Assembly: GCF_002813325.1 (NCBI RefSeq)
Contig: NZ_PHUG01000001.1
Coordinates: forward strand, 3,224,001-3,288,000
Source of the DNA: Janthinobacterium sp. 64
GTDB taxonomy: Bacteria > Pseudomonadota > Gammaproteobacteria > Burkholderiales > Burkholderiaceae_D
DNA: 64,000 bases
Direction of reading: 5' to 3'
The notes under the pieces were generated by a model. The model had not been told where the DNA came from. It saw only the letters and a program-made list of their open reading frames with translations, and did not search any database. The translations under genes were made by a program, and so were the position numbers. Shown piece by piece: positions 60,454 to 64,000 of this stretch. Numbering within the stretch: position 1 is the first letter of the stretch; every line of letters begins with the position of its first letter.

Positions 60454-61775
60454 TGGCCAACTACGCGGCCCGGCGCGCGGCGCTGCTGGCGCAGATGCTG
60501 CCGGGCAGCGTGGCTGTCATTGCCACGGCGCCCGAAGTGCCGCGCAACAGCGATTGCGATTATCCGTACCGCCACGACAGCTATTTCTATTACCTCAGCG
60601 GCTTTACGGAACCCGACAGCGCCGTGGCCCTCGTGGCCGCCAGCGCCACAGCGCCCGCGCGCGCCATCCTGTTTTGCCGCGCCAAGAACACGGAGCGCGA
60701 AATCTGGGACGGTTTCCGCCATGGCCCCGAGGCGGCGCGCGCCAGCTTCGGTTTTGACAGCGCCTTCCCCATCGAGGAACTCGACGTGGAAATGACGCGC
60801 CTGCTGGGCGACGCCCCCGCCATCTACTATGCGCTGGGCGGCAGCCTCGATGCACAGGTCAAGGTCTGGCGGCACAACGTGCGGCAAAAGGCTCGCAGCG
60901 GCATCACGGCGCCCGCCATCGCGCATGACATCAACGGCATGCTCGACGCCATGCGCCTGCTGAAAGACACGGAAGAACAAGGCCTGATGCGCCGCGCGGC
61001 CTCCATTTCCAGCGCGGCCCACGTGCGCGCCATGCGCGCCACGCGGCCCGGCATGCACGAATACGCGCTGGAAGCGGAGCTGCTGTACGAATTCCGGCGC
61101 AGCGGCGCGCAGTTTCCCGCGTATTCCTCCATCGTCGCCGGCGGCGGCAACGCCTGCATCCTGCATTACAGCGCCAACAACGCCGTCCTGCAAGACGGCG
61201 AACTGGTATTGATCGACGCCGGCTGCGAACTCGATGGCTACGCCTCCGACATCACGCGCACGTATCCCGTCAACGGCCGCTTCAGCGGCCCGCAGCGGGC
61301 GCTGTATGAACTGGTGCTGGCGGCGCAACAGGCGTCGCTGGACATGCTGCGTCCCGGCTTGCCGCACAGCGCCATCCACGAGGCGGCCGTGCAGGTGCTG
61401 GCGCAGGGCATGCTGGACCTGGGTTTGCTGGACCGGCAGAAAAGCGGCAGCGTGCAGGACGTCGTCGCCGACAAGGCGTATATGCCCTTCTACATGCACG
61501 GCACCAGCCACTGGCTGGGCATGGACGTGCACGACGTGGGCGCCTACCGCGACACGAATGCTCCCGGCAAGCCGTGGCGCGCGCTCGAAGCGGGCATGGT
61601 GCTGACGGTGGAACCGGGCATCTATGTGCGCCCCGGCGCGGGCGTACCGGAGCAGTTCTGGCACACGGGCATCCGCATCGAAGACGATGTGCTGGTCACG
61701 CCGCAAGGCCATGAAGTCTTCAGCTCGGCGCCCAAGAGCGTCGCTGAAATCGAACAACTGATGTCACAGGATTAA
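60450..61775 (+). CDS. pepP: Xaa-Pro aminopeptidase (PepP)
   Basis: 441 residues from the first ATG at 60450 (MM start; ATGA overlap with murU). N-terminal creatinase-like domain with RHDSYFYYLSGF, then the M24 metallopeptidase core with LIDAGCELDGYASDITRTYP (two metal Asp), HGTSHWLGMDVHDVG (His), LTVEPGIYV (Glu) and GIRIEDDVLV (Glu). It removes N-terminal residues next to proline, in the cytoplasm. The same length as E. coli PepP. Confidence 0.95.
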   Translation: MMANYAARRAALLAQMLPGSVAVIATAPEVPRNSDCDYPYRHDSYFYYLSGFTEPDSAVALVAASATAPARAILFCRAKNTEREIWDGFRHGPEAARASFGFDSAFPIEELDVEMTRLLGDAPAIYYALGGSLDAQVKVWRHNVRQKARSGITAPAIAHDINGMLDAMRLLKDTEEQGLMRRAASISSAAHVRAMRATRPGMHEYALEAELLYEFRRSGAQFPAYSSIVAGGGNACILHYSANNAVLQDGELVLIDAGCELDGYASDITRTYPVNGRFSGPQRALYELVLAAQQASLDMLRPGLPHSAIHEAAVQVLAQGMLDLGLLDRQKSGSVQDVVADKAYMPFYMHGTSHWLGMDVHDVGAYRDTNAPGKPWRALEAGMVLTVEPGIYVRPGAGVPEQFWHTGIRIEDDVLVTPQGHEVFSSAPKSVAEIEQLMSQD

Positions 61776-61784
61776 CGCCGCCGC

Positions 61785-62927
61785 ATGCATACACCGTCCA
61801 CTTTCGATCTCGCCATCTGCGGCGCCGGCCCCGTCGGCATGGCGCTGGCCGCCCTGCTGGTGCAGCGCGGCAGCCGCGCCGCCGGCATCGCCCTGCTCGA
61901 CGCCAAATCCCTGGAACAAGCGAGGCGCGACCCGCGCACCATCGCCCTGTCGCACGGCAGCCGCCAGATTCTCGAGGAAGCGGGCGCCTGGCCCGTGGAG
62001 GCGACGCCGATCCACCAGATCCACGTCTCGCGCCGCGGCCAGTTCGGGCGCAGCCTGATGGACCGCAGCGAGCATGGCGTCGAGGCGCTCGGTTATGTGG
62101 CCCGTTACGGCGCCGTCGTCAGCGCGCTGGCCGACGTGTGCGAGCGCCTGGGCGTGGCCAGCCTGCGCCCGGCGCTGGTCACGGGCAGCGCGGAGGATGG
62201 CGATGGCGTCAGCGTGCAGATCGAGCAGGCGGGCGCCGCATCGAGCTTGCGCGCCAGCCTGCTGGTGCAAGCCGAGGGCGGCCTGTTCGGCCAGCAGCCG
62301 GAACGCGCCGTCAGCCGCGATTATGGCCAGAGCGCCATCATCGCCCATGTGCGCACAAGCAGCCCCATCGCCCACCGCGCCTATGAACGCTTCACCGACG
62401 AAGGGCCGCTGGCCCTGCTGCCGCAGGACGACGGCTACGCGCTGGTATGGTGCGTGCCGCCCACGCGCGCGGAACAACTAATGGCGCTGGACGACGCTGC
62501 CTTCCTGGCGCGCCTGGGCACTGCCTTCGGCAGCCGCCTGGGACGTTTTACCCACACGACGGCGCGCCTGGCCTATCCGCTGGGCCTGAACGCGCAGGCA
62601 GGCGGCACGGCGCGCACGGTCGCCATCGGCAATGCGGCGCAAACCCTGCACCCGGTGGCGGGGCAAGGCCTGAACCTGGGCTTGCGCGACGCCGCCGTGC
62701 TGGCCCGCGTGCTGGCGCAGGACAGCAGCCCGGCCGGACTGGAACGCTATGCGCAATTGCGCCAGGCCGACCGGGGGCTGACCGTGCGCGTGACCGACAC
62801 CATGGCGCGCATTTTCACGGGCAGCGCTCCCACGCAGGGCTTGCTGGGCCTGTCGCTGGGCTTGCTGGACGTTTTCAGCCCGGCACGTAAAAGCCTGGCG
62901 GAACTGATGATGTACGGCCGCCGCTGA
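61785..62927 (+). CDS. UbiH/VisC-family FAD-dependent monooxygenase
   Basis: 380 residues. FAD motif ICGAGPVGMALAALLVQRG, DPRTIALSHGSRQILEEAG, and the second FAD motif IGNAAQTLHPVAGQGLNLGL are as in ubiquinone hydroxylases. The usual DG motif reads LLVQAEGGLFG, a departure from consensus. It probably hydroxylates a ubiquinone intermediate (UbiH type), and its position after pepP is the known pepP-ubiH order. Whether it is UbiH or UbiI/VisC cannot be settled from sequence. Confidence 0.88.
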   Translation: MHTPSTFDLAICGAGPVGMALAALLVQRGSRAAGIALLDAKSLEQARRDPRTIALSHGSRQILEEAGAWPVEATPIHQIHVSRRGQFGRSLMDRSEHGVEALGYVARYGAVVSALADVCERLGVASLRPALVTGSAEDGDGVSVQIEQAGAASSLRASLLVQAEGGLFGQQPERAVSRDYGQSAIIAHVRTSSPIAHRAYERFTDEGPLALLPQDDGYALVWCVPPTRAEQLMALDDAAFLARLGTAFGSRLGRFTHTTARLAYPLGLNAQAGGTARTVAIGNAAQTLHPVAGQGLNLGLRDAAVLARVLAQDSSPAGLERYAQLRQADRGLTVRVTDTMARIFTGSAPTQGLLGLSLGLLDVFSPARKSLAELMMYGRR

Positions 62928-63042
62928 GTCTTGGCAATAAGGAAAGAGCTGGGGCAAAAAAGAAACAGGCGGGTGATCCGGCATGGAGTAAACGGCCCGC
63001 GGATGCGACAATGGCTGTCACCTGGCTTTTGGCGACCGTTCC

Positions 63043-63996
63043 ATGACAGATGCATTGCCCGCAGCACCGCCTGCCGCTCTTCCCGAAGTACTCTTTTCCC
63101 GCCTGCTGGAAGACGCCCTCGACGCCGTCATCATCATCGACGAGCAGTGCCGCATCCGCTATATCAATGGCGCCATGCAAGCGCTGTCGGGCTATGCCAG
63201 CGGGGAATTGCTGGGCCAGACACTGAACGGCCTGCTGCCCGACACCGTCGGCGCGCAGCACGACAACCTCGTGATCAGCTACATCCGCAGCTCACGCAGC
63301 TCCAGCGTGCTGGGCAAGATACGCGAATTCGCCATTCGCCACCGCGACACGCAAATGATCCCCATCGAAATGAAGGCGCTGGACCTGGGCGTGGTCGACG
63401 GCACGCGCTATTTCGGCGCCTTTTTGCTCGATGTGCGCGAACGGCGCGAACTGGCGGCAAAAAACGCCAGCCTGCTGGCCCAGCTGGAACAGCAGGCGCT
63501 GTACGATGCGCTGACGTCGCTGCCCAACCGGCGCGCCTATGAAGCACAGGCCGAGCAGGCGATGGCGCGCGCGGCGCGCAGCGGTGCCGCCCTGAGCGTG
63601 GGCGTGGCCGACCTCGACCACTTTAAAAAGATCAACGACCGCTACGGCCATGCCGTGGGCGACGCCGTGCTGCGCACGGTGGCGCAGGCGCTGCGCGACA
63701 CGGGACGCATCACCGACGTGGCGGCGCGCCTCGGTGGCGAGGAATTCGGCCTGCTCTTCCCGGACGCCAGCCTGCAGCAGGCACACCAGGTGGCCGAACG
63801 CATCCGCGCGGCCGTGGCAGCGGCGGTCACCGTGCTGCCCGACGGCGCCCCGTTGCACGTCACCATCAGCATCGGCGTGGCGTCGCTGGTGCAAGGCGCC
63901 AGCCTGGACGCGGCCATATCGGATGCCGACAAGGCCCTGTACGCGGCCAAGCATCAGGGACGCAATAAAGTCGTGGCGGCAGCGGCCGGCCAATAA
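63043..63996 (+). CDS. PAS-GGDEF diguanylate cyclase
   Basis: 317 residues. A PAS domain (about 18-140: DALDAVIIIDEQCRIRYING) is followed by a coiled-coil linker and a GGDEF domain with intact RLGGEEFGLLFPD and, five residues before GGEEF, an RITD inhibitory site. The protein should make cyclic di-GMP when the PAS domain senses its signal. There is no membrane segment. The stop lies 4 bp before the window end. It is 115 bp after the monooxygenase gene and may have its own promoter. Confidence 0.93.
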   Translation: MTDALPAAPPAALPEVLFSRLLEDALDAVIIIDEQCRIRYINGAMQALSGYASGELLGQTLNGLLPDTVGAQHDNLVISYIRSSRSSSVLGKIREFAIRHRDTQMIPIEMKALDLGVVDGTRYFGAFLLDVRERRELAAKNASLLAQLEQQALYDALTSLPNRRAYEAQAEQAMARAARSGAALSVGVADLDHFKKINDRYGHAVGDAVLRTVAQALRDTGRITDVAARLGGEEFGLLFPDASLQQAHQVAERIRAAVAAAVTVLPDGAPLHVTISIGVASLVQGASLDAAISDADKALYAAKHQGRNKVVAAAAGQ

Positions 63997-64000
63997 AAAC

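Overview
The window is GC-rich DNA with dense, mostly operonic genes and no rRNA, tRNA, CRISPR array, phage or insertion-sequence transposase that I could recognise. Gene order such as leuS-lptE-holA-proA, bamE divergent from fur, hrcA nearby, and lptD-surA-pdxA-rsmA divergent from amgK-murU points to a Gram-negative betaproteobacterium, most likely Oxalobacteraceae (Janthinobacterium/Massilia/Duganella-like). The taxon is an inference from gene content, not from a marker gene search.

Layout. 1-9898 (minus strand) is a surface-polysaccharide region: a truncated HpcH/HpaI-type aldolase, the CDP-3,6-dideoxyhexose genes rfbH-rfbG-rfbF, a Wzz-type chain-length protein, an SLBB polysaccharide export protein and a large YjbH protein fused to a PAP2 phosphatase domain. 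10205-17073 (minus) holds a DUF4197 protein and then a compact signalling operon: an HDOD-GAF-histidine kinase, a REC-PAS-GGDEF-EAL response regulator and a Sel1-repeat protein. 17263-26711 (minus) has a Bcr/CflA efflux pump, a THUMP-domain RNA methyltransferase, and the housekeeping run leuS-lptE-holA-proA-hemJ-like-isomerase. 26885-31574 has an AraC regulator, a VOC protein, and a LysR regulator divergent from gcdH plus a CaiB-type CoA transferase (a glutarate degradation module). 31677-35990 holds a barstar-like protein, dapB, bamE, fur, hrcA and a HAD hydrolase. 36235-37455 holds two related tandem lipoproteins, followed by a clear intrinsic terminator.

37642-44787 is a valine (isobutyryl-CoA) degradation operon, mmsB-hydrolase-hydratase-acyl-CoA dehydrogenase-mmsA, divergent from a ScfR/RamB-like XRE regulator. 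The shared promoter carries four TTTGCA half-sites. 44784-52856 is a purine-nucleoside cluster: adenosine deaminase, nucleoside hydrolase, a spermidine/putrescine-type ABC importer, an outer-membrane porin and a divergent LysR regulator. 52858-63996 holds rsmA, pdxA, surA and lptD on one strand and amgK, murU, pepP, a UbiH-family monooxygenase and a PAS-GGDEF diguanylate cyclase on the other.

Several short palindromic interspersed elements of about 90-130 bp sit between genes: two related copies at 19950 and 31582, and single examples of two other types at 18581 and 38556. I found no obvious new defence system. The most unusual items are the YjbH-PAP2 fusion, the HDOD-kinase/c-di-GMP/Sel1 operon, the nucleoside cluster built around a polyamine-type transporter, the operator array of the valine operon and the repeat elements.
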